From an uncultured Chloroflexales bacterium (GTDB lineage Bacteria > Chloroflexota > Chloroflexia > Chloroflexales > Chloroflexaceae), in the NCBI GenBank assembly GCA_937902315.1, contig CALGUG010000020.1, positions 1 to 49,535 on the forward strand: a stretch of 49,535 bases of DNA, written 5' to 3'. Each line of letters starts with the position of its first letter. Position 1 is the stretch's first letter. A program made the position numbers and the translations under genes. Below are positions 17,300 through 25,371 of the stretch, piece by piece. Under the pieces are notes generated by a model that ran no database searches, had not been told where the DNA came from, and saw nothing but the letters and a program-made list of their open reading frames with translations.

Positions 17300-18541
17300 A
17301 TGCAAATACTCACCGTTTCCGAATTCAGTTACTACTTCCAAACCATGTTGCGCAGCGACGATGTGCTGCGCGATGTCTGGATCGAGGGGGAAGTATCAGG
17401 ACTGACACGGACATCAGCCGGGCATTGCTACTTCACCCTCAAAGATGGCAACGCCCAACTGTCGGCGGTCTGCTTCCGACGCTCTGTGGCCCGCCTCAAG
17501 GCGCTGCCCCAACAAGGCGAGCAGGTCTATGCCCATGGCGAGATCTCGTTTTATGAGGGCAGCGGCAAGCTCCAGATCGTGGTCGATGATATTCGCTCGG
17601 CGGGTATCGGCCTGCTCAACGCGCGCTTCGAAGAGCTGAAGGCGCGGCTCGAACGCGAAGGCTTGTTCGACAGCCAGCGCAAACGCGGCCTGCCGAGCTT
17701 CCCCAAACGAATCGGTATCGCGACATCGCCAACCGGCGCGGTTATTCACGATATGGCCAATGTGATTCGGCGGCGCTACCCTCTGCTCGAGATCATTTTG
17801 TCGCCCTGCCAAGTTCAAGGCGAGAGCGCGCCCCAAAGCATTATCGCTGCGCTCGAACGCTTGTATGAGCTTGATCTCGACCTGATCATTCTGGCGCGCG
17901 GCGGTGGCAGCGCCGAAGATCTCGACTGCTTCAATAACGAGCAGTTGGCGCGCGTCGTTTATGCCAGCCCGGTGCCGATTGTGACGGGCGTCGGACACGA
18001 GACCGATACCACGATCGTCGATTATGTGGCCGACCTGCGCGCACCCACACCCAGCGCCGCCGCCGAGCTGATCACCCCCGACCGCATCGAGCTGCAAGCC
18101 GATCTGCGCGAGCTGCGCGAGCGCCTCAATGAGAGTATGTTCAGCTATATTGACACACTGCGTAACAATATACATGACTCAAAGCGTCGATTGGAGCTTC
18201 GTTCGCCTCAGCAACGCTTGAGCCGCGATCGTCAACGGATCGATGATATGGTGCGCAGTATGCAGCAACGCATTCGACACAACGCCCAACTACGGCGCGT
18301 TCAGCTCGATAGCCTCACAGCTCGCTTGCGCACCCTCAGCCCGCTCGCGACCTTGCAACGAGGCTATGCAGTCGTTCAAAGCGCCGATGGCAGTGTGGTA
18401 GTAACGCCCGAACAAGCAGAGCGCAGCGACACGCTCAAGATCACAGTACGAGAGGGCAGTTTCGAGGTGCAGGTGCTGCCATCAGCCCCCAAACGTACGA
18501 AACGCCAACGCAAAACAGTGTCGCCAACAGAAAAGGAATAG
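17300..18541 (+). CDS. xseA: Exodeoxyribonuclease VII large subunit
   Basis: XseA is the catalytic subunit of exonuclease VII, which degrades single-stranded DNA to oligonucleotides in the cytoplasm. The protein has about 413 residues from ATG 17300; a TTG five codons upstream has GAGG directly against it and is less likely. The N-terminal OB-fold (about 5-100, WIEGEVSGLTRTSAGHCYFTLKD) is followed by the nuclease domain with IGIATSPTGAVIHDM, LILARGGGSAEDLDCFNNE and VTGVGHETDTTIVDYVADLRAPTPSAAAE. A coiled-coil region (about 255-345) and a LQRGYAVV segment then follow. xseB starts 6 bases after the stop, so the two are cotranscribed. Confidence 0.96.
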   Translation: MQILTVSEFSYYFQTMLRSDDVLRDVWIEGEVSGLTRTSAGHCYFTLKDGNAQLSAVCFRRSVARLKALPQQGEQVYAHGEISFYEGSGKLQIVVDDIRSAGIGLLNARFEELKARLEREGLFDSQRKRGLPSFPKRIGIATSPTGAVIHDMANVIRRRYPLLEIILSPCQVQGESAPQSIIAALERLYELDLDLIILARGGGSAEDLDCFNNEQLARVVYASPVPIVTGVGHETDTTIVDYVADLRAPTPSAAAELITPDRIELQADLRELRERLNESMFSYIDTLRNNIHDSKRRLELRSPQQRLSRDRQRIDDMVRSMQQRIRHNAQLRRVQLDSLTARLRTLSPLATLQRGYAVVQSADGSVVVTPEQAERSDTLKITVREGSFEVQVLPSAPKRTKRQRKTVSPTEKE

Positions 18542-18547
18542 AGAGCC

Positions 18548-18796
18548 ATGAGCAAAACAACAAACCCCACACCAGCCAGCCAACAAGCCAGCTATGAACA
18601 GCTCTATGCCCAACTGCAACAGGTTGTCGAGCAACTCGAGCAGGGCGAGCTAGCCCTTGATGAAGCGCTTAAACTCTATGAACAAGGCACGGCGTTGGCC
18701 GCCGCCTGCCAACAGTTGCTCGATCAAGCCGAACTCCGCATCCAAACACTTCAGGAAAGCGATCAACAAAGCTGGAGTCTATCGAGCGACGAATAG
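18548..18796 (+). CDS. xseB: Exodeoxyribonuclease VII small subunit
   Basis: An 82-residue helical protein with the family signature SYEQLYAQLQQVVEQLEQGELALDEALKLYEQG and a following helix containing LLDQAELRIQTL. Several small subunits wrap the XseA coiled coil and are needed for nuclease activity. It follows xseA directly with AGAG as the ribosome-binding site. Confidence 0.95.
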   Translation: MSKTTNPTPASQQASYEQLYAQLQQVVEQLEQGELALDEALKLYEQGTALAAACQQLLDQAELRIQTLQESDQQSWSLSSDE

Positions 18797-18835
18797 CAGA
18801 TCTGGCCCGCAGTATCGGAGGTGAGATAGACAACC

Positions 18836-20728
18836 ATGACGCAACACGAGACGATCCATCGTTATCCTCGCATTGTGACTTGGGTAGTTGAGTTGTTAAC
18901 CAGCCTTGCTGTCGTAGTCAGTCTTATCAACCTATCAGCGGTAGTACTACGCTTTCTCTGGCAGATCAGAGGGATCGATAGCACGCTCTTCTCACGCTTA
19001 ACATTCCTCAACGATATCGTCCGTTTTGTCGACCGCTGGACCAACAACATCCACATTCGCCAACCGATACAGCTCTTGCCAGCCCTCTTATGGATGTTGC
19101 TCGCTCTCCTATTCGCACTCATTTTGCGCAATGCTTTCCCGGTCATTCGCACTAGTTCGCGCGGTATGCTGGTCGAATTCGCCAACGGCTGGCTACCACT
19201 CTTGTGGACAAGCATCTCGACCATCAAAGTTACCTCCGACCTGAGCGGAACGCGCTATATTTTGCTGGCCCAAACCGAACCCAAAGCGCTCACTGGTTGG
19301 CATCGGCTCTATAGCCTATTGTACAACCTGCGTTTTCAGCGCGGCTTTTTGATCAACTCGATGATCAGCGACTTCGATGGTCTACTGAAGACCATCCTCG
19401 AAGAGGGCACGCACTCGGCCCACATCAGTGGCAAGCACAAAGCGGTGGTGATCGACGAAGCCGCCCGCTCACCCCTCTTCAGCTTTCTGCTCAGCCCGGC
19501 CGCCTTCTTCAGCCATCGCAGCGCCGAAGAGAGCGGCGAGAGCGCCAACGTACAGGTCGAACAGTCAAAAAGCAGCTATCCAGCCCGCATCAGCTTGATC
19601 TTCTCATGGGGCAGCATTCTGCTCGCCATTCTGGCGATCTGGAACTACTTCCCCTACTGGATCAAGTTTATGACGATCACCATGACCTGGACCCACCACT
19701 TCTGGCCCTTCAACGCCACGCCCATCACCCCTTCCGAGATGGCGCGGCCTTGGATGCTCTTGATCGTGGCCCACCTGATGATCGGCGTCGTGTTGATCGC
19801 CATTATGCTGCTAAACAGCATTCTGCCAAATGTAGAAACGGCCTCGGAAGGCTTGCGCATCAAGACTTGGCGCGGCTGGCATGTGCTGCCTTGGTCGGCG
19901 ATCGATACCATCAAAGTCAGCGAGCTCTCTGAAAACAGCTACGCCGTCTTGATTCAGTCGCGCACCGGCCTGCCGGCCAGCTTCCGAGCGGCCAGCACCA
20001 TCTTCGACAACAGCGGCGATCCGGGCGTGTTGATCACCTCGGCGATCAGCAACTTCGAGCCACTCTTGCAGCGAATAATTGTGGCGGTTGCTCAAGCCAA
20101 GCAGATTCAGTTTCAAGATGAAGAAGATCTGGTCTTTCTGCAACGCGGCGTGCGCGCTTGGATGCTGCAGTTGATCTTCCGGCCCAGCGTAGCTATCGAC
20201 TATCTGGTCGAAAAGCTGCGCGCCGACGAAGAGAGCAGCGAGTTTTCAAGCTCGGCTATGCTCAAAGCGGCTATGCCGATGGTGTTAGTGGCCCTGCCTA
20301 TGGCCTTTCTGCCAGCCTTCTACACGCTCTTCGAGCGAACCATGGTGCCCGGCACTTGGCTGATCAGCCAAGGCGTCATGCTCTTCCTGATGACTGTGAT
20401 CGAATGGCCGCTCGCCAGCATTCTGGGAGGTTTCCTGGACGAATCGACCGGAGGTGGCGAAGAAGGCCAGCGCATGCTGTACCTCTACCCACCCGTGCAG
20501 TTGCCACGTATGATCGTTATGCTGGCGGTTTTGGTCTTTATGGCGCTGAACGTGCCTGCCCTGCCCTTTATCCTTTGGCTCGGCGCCATCGTTTGGTCGT
20601 TCTTCCTCACAGCGGGCGCCTGTGAGGCGCTGTACGGCTGGAAGGGCAGTCAATTGCTGTTGGGCGGCCTCTTCCCAGTCGGCTATCAACTGATCGTGAT
20701 GATGCTGTTCCTTTTGACTCAGCGCTAG
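18836..20728 (+). CDS. Multi-pass membrane protein with two PH-like cytoplasmic modules
   Basis: I do not recognise a named family for this 630-residue protein. It contains an internal duplication. Each half has two membrane helices (about 16-38 and 78-100; 245-275 and 305-330) followed by a module of about 100 residues. The modules run GMLVEFANGWLPLLWTSIS, STIKVTSDLS and FLINSMISDFDGLL in half one, and GLRIKTWRGWHVLPWSAID, DTIKVSELS and VLITSAISNFEPLL in half two. These look like bacterial PH-type (bPH) domains. A third region (about 470-630) has four or five more helices, the last ones reminiscent of Yip1-like proteins. It lies 40 bases after xseB and may be read from the same transcript, with a strong terminator behind it. 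Function unknown. Confidence 0.8.
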   Translation: MTQHETIHRYPRIVTWVVELLTSLAVVVSLINLSAVVLRFLWQIRGIDSTLFSRLTFLNDIVRFVDRWTNNIHIRQPIQLLPALLWMLLALLFALILRNAFPVIRTSSRGMLVEFANGWLPLLWTSISTIKVTSDLSGTRYILLAQTEPKALTGWHRLYSLLYNLRFQRGFLINSMISDFDGLLKTILEEGTHSAHISGKHKAVVIDEAARSPLFSFLLSPAAFFSHRSAEESGESANVQVEQSKSSYPARISLIFSWGSILLAILAIWNYFPYWIKFMTITMTWTHHFWPFNATPITPSEMARPWMLLIVAHLMIGVVLIAIMLLNSILPNVETASEGLRIKTWRGWHVLPWSAIDTIKVSELSENSYAVLIQSRTGLPASFRAASTIFDNSGDPGVLITSAISNFEPLLQRIIVAVAQAKQIQFQDEEDLVFLQRGVRAWMLQLIFRPSVAIDYLVEKLRADEESSEFSSSAMLKAAMPMVLVALPMAFLPAFYTLFERTMVPGTWLISQGVMLFLMTVIEWPLASILGGFLDESTGGGEEGQRMLYLYPPVQLPRMIVMLAVLVFMALNVPALPFILWLGAIVWSFFLTAGACEALYGWKGSQLLLGGLFPVGYQLIVMMLFLLTQR

Positions 20729-20763
20729 AGCGCTTGGGTTTAGAGTGGTTGCTGAAAAGCCAG

Positions 20764-20801
20764 AGGGCTTGTTCTGTGCGCACAGAACAAGCCCTTATTT
20801 T
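20764..20801 (+). terminator. Terminator after the PH-like membrane protein
   Basis: A perfect 32-base palindrome (20764-20779 with 20780-20795) is followed by TATTTT. Confidence 0.9.
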
Positions 20802-20805
20802 CGAT

Positions 20806-21032
20806 TAGATATTTCTTTTTGGCCTTCGGCAGAGCGGAACGTGACTCTTTTTGAGATTTCGCGCGGCAGCGCGAAATCTCACACAACCCTTTCCCCGGTT
20901 TTTGTCTTCCTGCGCCGACAGAACACACCTAGTATTTCTTTTTGGTCTTCGGCAGAGCGGAACTTGACTATTCGTTCTCCGTTTTCCTTTTCCTACCTTA
21001 CGAGCAAGCAGCTCTTTAAGCGAATTTGACAA
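20806..21032 (+). repeat. MITE-like element, copy C (with a second partial copy)
   Basis: GGCCTTCGGCAGAGCGGAAC (20821-20840) is followed by a stem shortened to 13 bp (20852-20864 with 20869-20881). The left arm lacks the outer GTTGTG that the right arm still has in CACAAC. CCTTTCCCCGGTTTTTG follows. A second GGTCTTCGGCAGAGCGGAAC begins at about 20945, as if two elements were fused. The end near 21012-21032 has CTCTTTAAGCGAATTTGAC. Confidence 0.75.
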
Positions 21033-21064
21033 ATCCGATTATACAAAATAGGTTTGAATCGCCG

Positions 21065-21215
21065 ATTTTGGGGAGGCCTTCGGCACACAGCTACACCCTC
21101 GTTTGATGGGCGGGATGTTGGTAGCCGTAGGCGGACGCGCTTGGGAGCGAATGGAAGGGCGAGATCTAGCCGCCACAATCTGAAAGGATCAAGCGGCAGA
21201 GTGGAACTTGGCTCT
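21065..21215 (+). repeat. GTAGCCGTAGG repeat, long copy
   Basis: The core is at 21120-21140, with the fuller form of the element: CTTCGGCACACAGCTACA and GGGCGGGATGTTG before it, and GCGAGATCTAGCCGCC and CAATCTGAAAG after it. The same order is present at 31745-31870 and 39405-39515. Confidence 0.8.
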
Positions 21216-21381
21216 GTTTGTTGACAAGCCCATCGCCTGTTTTTTGCTTTCACATTGTTAGGCGGCTTTGATATCATAACAATGCCGCTTGAATTCTTTG
21301 GCTATTTGCTCTTTTGGCAGAGTAGAACTACTTTTTCTCAACATATAACTAACAAAATTGCTATCTATAGGTGCTTGAATC

Positions 21382-21413
21382 TTGAAATAATAGGCCGTAC
21401 CATGTTGTATAGT
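21382..21413 (+). promoter_or_regulatory. Possible promoter before the 194-residue gene
   Basis: TTGAAA (21382-21387) lies 17 bases before TTGTAT (21405-21410). An overlapping TATAGT (21408-21413) is a better -10 box but is 20 bases away. Confidence 0.35.
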
Positions 21414-21448
21414 ATGAGCACGCATTTTTTCAGGCCGAGGAGCGCATT

Positions 21449-22033
21449 GTGACAAGTAGTGTACATCGCTTCAACAACGTTATTCAGGAGCATCAACCAC
21501 CACGGCCACTCTCTGCTTCGCTGATCGCCGACTTGGTTGGAGACCAGCTTGCGGAGCGCCCGCTCAGTGCTTATATTGATCCGCTCTTATTATGTGGAAT
21601 CGTCGCCGCTATCGCGCTGGTTTTGCTGCGCGCACCCGTCGGATTATCGTGGCTGTTGGTCTTCGTCTTGGGGATTCGGCTGGCACTAACGATCTGGACT
21701 TTGTTGGGACGCTCGCTGATCGACCTGCGCCTACTACGCCACGGCATGGTGGTGCGCGCCCATATTTTGCGTGTACGAGCCGCCCGCACAATCAATGGCA
21801 CCATCAACGGCGCTTATATCGACTGTGTAATGCCGATCTCGCGCGGACGTACCTCGGTGGGGAGCGCCTGGCTGCCCGATCTAGCCGAAGCCGAGCGCTT
21901 GGCGGCCCAAGGACGAGTCGAGGTGATCTGTCTGCCGCGCTGGCCGGGCACTTGGCGCCTGCTCGAAGGCAAAGTGAGCGAGGCGAGCTACGATCTCTCC
22001 GACAACCGCCCGGTTATCGACAACGGCCTCTAA
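21449..22033 (+). CDS. Membrane protein of unknown function
   Basis: This 194-residue protein starts at GTG 21449, preceded by GAGGAG. Two adjacent membrane helices (about 45-62, LLLCGIVAAIALVLL, and 67-88, LSWLLVFVLGIRLALTIWTLL) are followed by a soluble C-terminal domain of about 100 residues (LLRHGMVVRAHILRVRAARTINGTINGAYIDCVMP and then a VEVICLPRWPGTWRLLEG segment). The latter looks like a small beta-rich domain, as in DUF3592-type or NfeD-like proteins. I cannot assign a family. It converges with the SDR gene and shares its terminator. Confidence 0.75.
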   Translation: MTSSVHRFNNVIQEHQPPRPLSASLIADLVGDQLAERPLSAYIDPLLLCGIVAAIALVLLRAPVGLSWLLVFVLGIRLALTIWTLLGRSLIDLRLLRHGMVVRAHILRVRAARTINGTINGAYIDCVMPISRGRTSVGSAWLPDLAEAERLAAQGRVEVICLPRWPGTWRLLEGKVSEASYDLSDNRPVIDNGL

Positions 22034-22048
22034 ACATTTGAAACAAAG

Positions 22049-22110
22049 CAGGTGTTGGCCCAGCGCTTCCCAGAACCGATTCTGAGCAGCTCTACGCGAG
22101 CCAACACCTG
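22049..22110. terminator. Bidirectional terminator between convergent genes
   Basis: CAGGTGTTGGC (22049-22059) pairs with 22100-22110. A small CAGAA/TTCTG hairpin (22071-22084) sits inside the loop. TTTTCTTT follows on the plus side. Confidence 0.75.
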
Positions 22111-22116
22111 TTTTCT

Positions 22117-22875
22117 TTATTTCCGCCTAACAACATTTACCAGCCAACTCGACAAAAAGAAGTCGACCAAACTGGGGCAACAGCGGTTGAGCCAGATCGG
22201 GAAGTGGTAATACCAAGGCACGACGATCTCGGGGCGAGGCCGCCGCAACAGCGAGAGCACCGCTCGCGCCACAATCTCGGGCCCTGGCATAGGAATGCGC
22301 ATCTCGCGGGTCATCTCGGTTCTGATAAAGCCCGGTGAGACCATCGAAACCTTTATGCCCATAGGTCGCAGTTCGCGCCGCAGAGCCTCGCTAAAGCCGC
22401 GCACACCGTGTTTGCTGGTGGCGTAGCTGCTGCGTTCAGGCAGGGCGACATGGCCCGCCACCGAGGCGATATTGATGATATGGCCCGATCGCTGAGTCTT
22501 CATGGTCGGCAGCACCAAGCGCGTCAGTTGCATCAGTGCCAACAGATTGGTATGCATGGTGCGGTCAGCGATCGTATCGCCCTCCAGAGCTGGCTCAAAA
22601 GCCTCGCTCACGCCCGCATTGTTCACCAACACATCGATGCGGCCAAACTGGGCCAGACTCACCTTCACCAAACGCTCCAAATCGGCTGGCTTGGTGACAT
22701 CGGTCGGCACAGCGATGGCCTCACCGCCAGCCAGCACAAACTCAGCCGCCATTCGATTGATCTGTTCCTGCGAACGAGCCGCCAAGACTAAACGATAGCC
22801 AGCTTGGGCCAAGGCTTGGCTGATCGCTTGGCCCAGCCCCATCGATGCCCCGGTAATAATCGCTACTGGTCGCAA
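22117..22875 (-). CDS. SDR family oxidoreductase (DltE/YqjQ-like)
   Basis: A classical short-chain dehydrogenase of 252 residues: TGASMGLG at 8-15, NNAG at 85-88, and catalytic Ser138, Tyr151 and Lys155 (YATSK). Arg34 after strand 2 (LAARS) suggests NADP. The C-terminal end, IRTEMTREMRIP and VARAVLSLLRRPRPEIVVPWYYHFPIWLNRCCPSLVDFFLSSW, is hydrophobic and resembles the membrane-leaning tail of lipid-active SDRs. The TTG start follows GAGGGG. It is transcribed alone, opposite to its neighbours. Confidence 0.88.
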   Translation of the reverse strand: MRPVAIITGASMGLGQAISQALAQAGYRLVLAARSQEQINRMAAEFVLAGGEAIAVPTDVTKPADLERLVKVSLAQFGRIDVLVNNAGVSEAFEPALEGDTIADRTMHTNLLALMQLTRLVLPTMKTQRSGHIINIASVAGHVALPERSSYATSKHGVRGFSEALRRELRPMGIKVSMVSPGFIRTEMTREMRIPMPGPEIVARAVLSLLRRPRPEIVVPWYYHFPIWLNRCCPSLVDFFLSSWLVNVVRRK

Positions 22876-22932
22876 TGCTTTTCCCCTCTAGACAAACCAC
22901 ACGGATGTATGCTACATCCGCTCGCTTATTTC

Positions 22933-23097
22933 ATACCAAATCCGGTTGATTACTTTCTATTTGGCCTTCGGCAGAGTGGAACTTGACTATATTTTGTTGT
23001 GTAAAATTTCGCGCGACAACACGAAATTTTACACAACTCTTTCCCGGATTTTGGTTTGTGCGTTATAAAAGCGCAAGTCTTTAAACGGATTTGGTAT
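22933..23097 (+). repeat. MITE-like element, copy D (best preserved)
   Basis: This copy spans 165 bp. The left terminal repeat ATACCAAATCCGGTT (22933-22947) and the right end (23083-23097) are inverted copies with one mismatch. Between them lie GGCCTTCGGCAGAGTGGAAC (22963-22982), a 19-bp stem (22996-23014 with 23019-23037, two mismatches next to the GACA loop), CTCTTTCCCGG and GCAAGTCTTTAAACGG. No open reading frame is present. It lies between the minus-strand SDR gene and the transporter operon. Confidence 0.9.
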
Positions 23098-23400
23098 CAC
23101 AACTTTGGCGACGAGATCTCTAGCTCCCATTCAGTCCTCAGCGCGTCCGCCTCCGGCTATCAAATGGGCTAGCTGCCCTCACCCCCCGGCCCCCTCTCCC
23201 GCACTGCGGGCGAGGGGGTGAATTCAAGCTCTCTGAGTTCTGTGCTCTCAAGAAGAATCCCGCGATGGTATAGGAACGAGCGCCTGTTGCTGCCGACACG
23301 ACTTTTGGCTAATGCATAGCATTGCGGGAGAAGGGAGCACAACTCCTCTCCCCTCACATTCTCTGTTCTCAAAATTATTCGGCTACTTCGCCTTTTCAGC
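23098..23400. repeat. Cluster of three other repeat types next to copy D
   Basis: A GTAGCCGTAGG repeat (inverted, core 23140-23161) directly follows the MITE end. Then comes the CCCTCACCCC / CGGCCCCCTCTCCCGC element (23170-23218), then 23230-23290 which is the inverted counterpart of 1-57, and 23302-23334 which resembles 141-177. Confidence 0.75.
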
Positions 23401-23464
23401 TTGAACAGCGCGGAACGTAACTCTCATTCCGTCTCTCGTCTTGTAAACAAACAAAAAGACCCTA

Positions 23465-23493
23465 TTGACAAGAAAGAACGTTCAGGATATTCT
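23465..23493 (+). promoter_or_regulatory. Sigma70-type promoter of the pyrimidine-type ABC operon
   Basis: TTGACA (23465-23470), 17 bases, TATTCT (23488-23493). Transcription near 23500 leaves a leader of about 178 bases. Confidence 0.75.
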
Positions 23494-23499
23494 TTACGA

Positions 23500-23677
23500 A
23501 CTACATTGAGATTCTCTCATACTATCCTACCCGGCGAATCCCCAAACGACCAGGCACCGTTGCCTCTCGTGCACCGTACGATCTAGCACAACAACAGGCG
23601 TTGTTTGCTACAGAAGGTTTCGTGGCGAAGCCTTCGCGAAATACGCTAGCAGCTTTGTGTTCCTATCTGGAGAGAGT
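23500..23677 (+). promoter_or_regulatory. Long structured 5' leader
   Basis: The leader has four short hairpins in a row: GAGA/TCTC near 23509, AGGCA/TGCCT near 23553, AACAAC/GTTGTT near 23591, and an 8-bp GAAGGTTT/AAGCCTTC stem near 23614-23637. I found no match to TPP, purine, preQ1 or THF riboswitch consensus motifs. It may be a novel leader or simply untranslated sequence. Confidence 0.4.
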
Positions 23678-24538
23678 ATGGGTGATCACGATCTGTCGCT
23701 TCCCAAGTATACATCCCAAAGCAAATCTGCCGCAGCCCAACTTATGGCTCGCCTGCTGCCAGTAACGTACGTGGTTGTCGGGCTGTTATGCGCTTGGGAA
23801 GGAATAAAAGCGCTCTGGTCGATCAACGACAACACTTTACCCCACCTCAGCTCGATTGTCTCCTTCTTTGGCTCACGTTCGCAAGGCGGTAGAGGCCCGC
23901 TCTTGGTCTACCAAATGTTGGTCAACGCTCTGGCAACCTTCGGCGTCGCCTTCGGCGGCTTTGTGATCGGTGGCATGCTCGGCTTCCTCTTGGCCTTGAT
24001 CTTTACGCAATCCAAGCTCTTAGAGCGCGGCCTAATGCCTTATGTAGTCGGCTCACAGACCGTGCCCATTCTGGCGATCGCGCCTATGGTTGTGGTCGGT
24101 CTAGGCCAAATGGGTTCGCCCGACTGGCTGGCCAAAGCCTTTATCGCCGCCTACCTCACCTTCTTCCCCGTCACGATCGGCATGCTGCGCGGCCTACGGG
24201 CTGCTTCAAGCGAGGCGCTAGCCCTAATGCACTCCTACGCTGCCAGCCCTGTTCAGATCTTTCTCAAACTGCGCCTGCCTGCCTCGCTGCCCTACCTATT
24301 TACGGCGCTTAAAGTGGCCGCAACCGCCAGCGTGATCGGCGCGATTGTGGCCGAATTGCCCGCTGGCTCCAGTATGGGCATCGGAGTTGTGATCTTAAAC
24401 GCCGCCCAATACTACAACTCGCGCCCGGAAGCGCTCTATGCGGCGGTTTTGATCGCAGGCTGTGTCGGGCTCGTCTTCTATGGCATTGTAGCAGCCGCCG
24501 AACGTCTAATCGTTCGCGAACGTCGAATCGAAGCGTAA
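23678..24538 (+). CDS. NitT/TauT-type ABC transporter permease (first)
   Basis: An inner-membrane permease of 286 residues with about six helices. The EAA loop typical of the SsuC/TauC/ThiX group is present (MHSYAASPVQIFLKLRLPASLPYLFTALK) and contacts the ATPase. ATG 23678 has GGAGAG at the right distance; the GTG seven codons earlier does not. It is the first gene of an operon that continues through the dihydropyrimidinase. A second, different permease is encoded at 26059, so the importer probably uses a heterodimeric channel. Confidence 0.92.
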   Translation: MGDHDLSLPKYTSQSKSAAAQLMARLLPVTYVVVGLLCAWEGIKALWSINDNTLPHLSSIVSFFGSRSQGGRGPLLVYQMLVNALATFGVAFGGFVIGGMLGFLLALIFTQSKLLERGLMPYVVGSQTVPILAIAPMVVVGLGQMGSPDWLAKAFIAAYLTFFPVTIGMLRGLRAASSEALALMHSYAASPVQIFLKLRLPASLPYLFTALKVAATASVIGAIVAELPAGSSMGIGVVILNAAQYYNSRPEALYAAVLIAGCVGLVFYGIVAAAERLIVRERRIEA

Positions 24539-24585
24539 AGAATAAGCTTCCAAGCTCGCTCGTCTAAGAGCGGAAGGCTTTCAAG

Positions 24586-25371
24586 ATGATGACGGCAACT
24601 TCACCCATTATTGTGCTCAATCAGGTCAACAAAACCTATTACGTCGGCAAAAACCAAATCAACGCTCTTCACGATGTCTCGCTTTCGATCGCGCCGGGCG
24701 AATTTATCTCGCTGATCGGGCCGAGCGGCTGTGGCAAATCGACCCTTATGCGTCTGATCGGAGACCTTGAGCAGCCGAGCAGTGGCACGCTCTTGGTCAA
24801 AGAGAAAACGCCCAGCAAAGCACGTCAAGACCGCGACTACGGCATCGTCTTCCAAGCGCCTGTGCTGTATGAATGGCGCAGTGTGCGCAAAAACGTCGAG
24901 CTGCCGCTCGAGATCATGGGCTACAGCCCGGCCCAACGCCACGAGCGCGCCACAGAGATGCTCAAGCTAGTTGGCTTAGGTGATTTCGGCGATTCCTACC
25001 CGTGGCAGCTCTCGGGCGGTATGCAACAACGCGTCTCGATCGCGCGTGCGCTGGCCTTCTCTCCCTCGATTCTGATGATGGACGAGCCGTTTGGCGCGCT
25101 CGATGAGATCACCCGCGAACGTATGCAGGCCGAGCTACTGCGCATTTGGAGCGACGCCGATAGCAAAACGACCGTGATCTTTGTGACTCACAGCATTCCA
25201 GAGGCGGTTTTTCTCTCGGATCGGGTTGTGGTGATGTCGCCGCGCCCCGGGCGTATCGAGCGAATCGTCGATATCGATCTGCCGCGCCCGCGCGACTTCA
25301 CAACCCGCGAGCTGCCACGCTTTTTTGAACTGGTGACCGAAGTGCGTGAAGGGCTACGCGAACACTCATGA
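24586..25371 (+). CDS. NitT/TauT-type ABC transporter ATP-binding protein
   Basis: A 261-residue ABC ATPase of the SsuB/TauB/ThiZ group that powers the importer. The Walker A motif GPSGCGKST is at 45-53, the Q-loop lies in IVFQAPVLYEW, the signature LSGGMQQR begins at 142, Walker B is in ILMMDEPFGALD, and the switch histidine is in VTHSIPEAVFL. Its stop overlaps the start of the Nudix gene by 4 bases, giving translational coupling. Confidence 0.95.
   Translation: MMTATSPIIVLNQVNKTYYVGKNQINALHDVSLSIAPGEFISLIGPSGCGKSTLMRLIGDLEQPSSGTLLVKEKTPSKARQDRDYGIVFQAPVLYEWRSVRKNVELPLEIMGYSPAQRHERATEMLKLVGLGDFGDSYPWQLSGGMQQRVSIARALAFSPSILMMDEPFGALDEITRERMQAELLRIWSDADSKTTVIFVTHSIPEAVFLSDRVVVMSPRPGRIERIVDIDLPRPRDFTTRELPRFFELVTEVREGLREHS

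Noticed and set aside
23500..23677. TPP riboswitch before the THI5-like transporter operon
   Set aside because: The conserved CTGAGA and ACCTGATC-type thi-box segments are not present in the leader.
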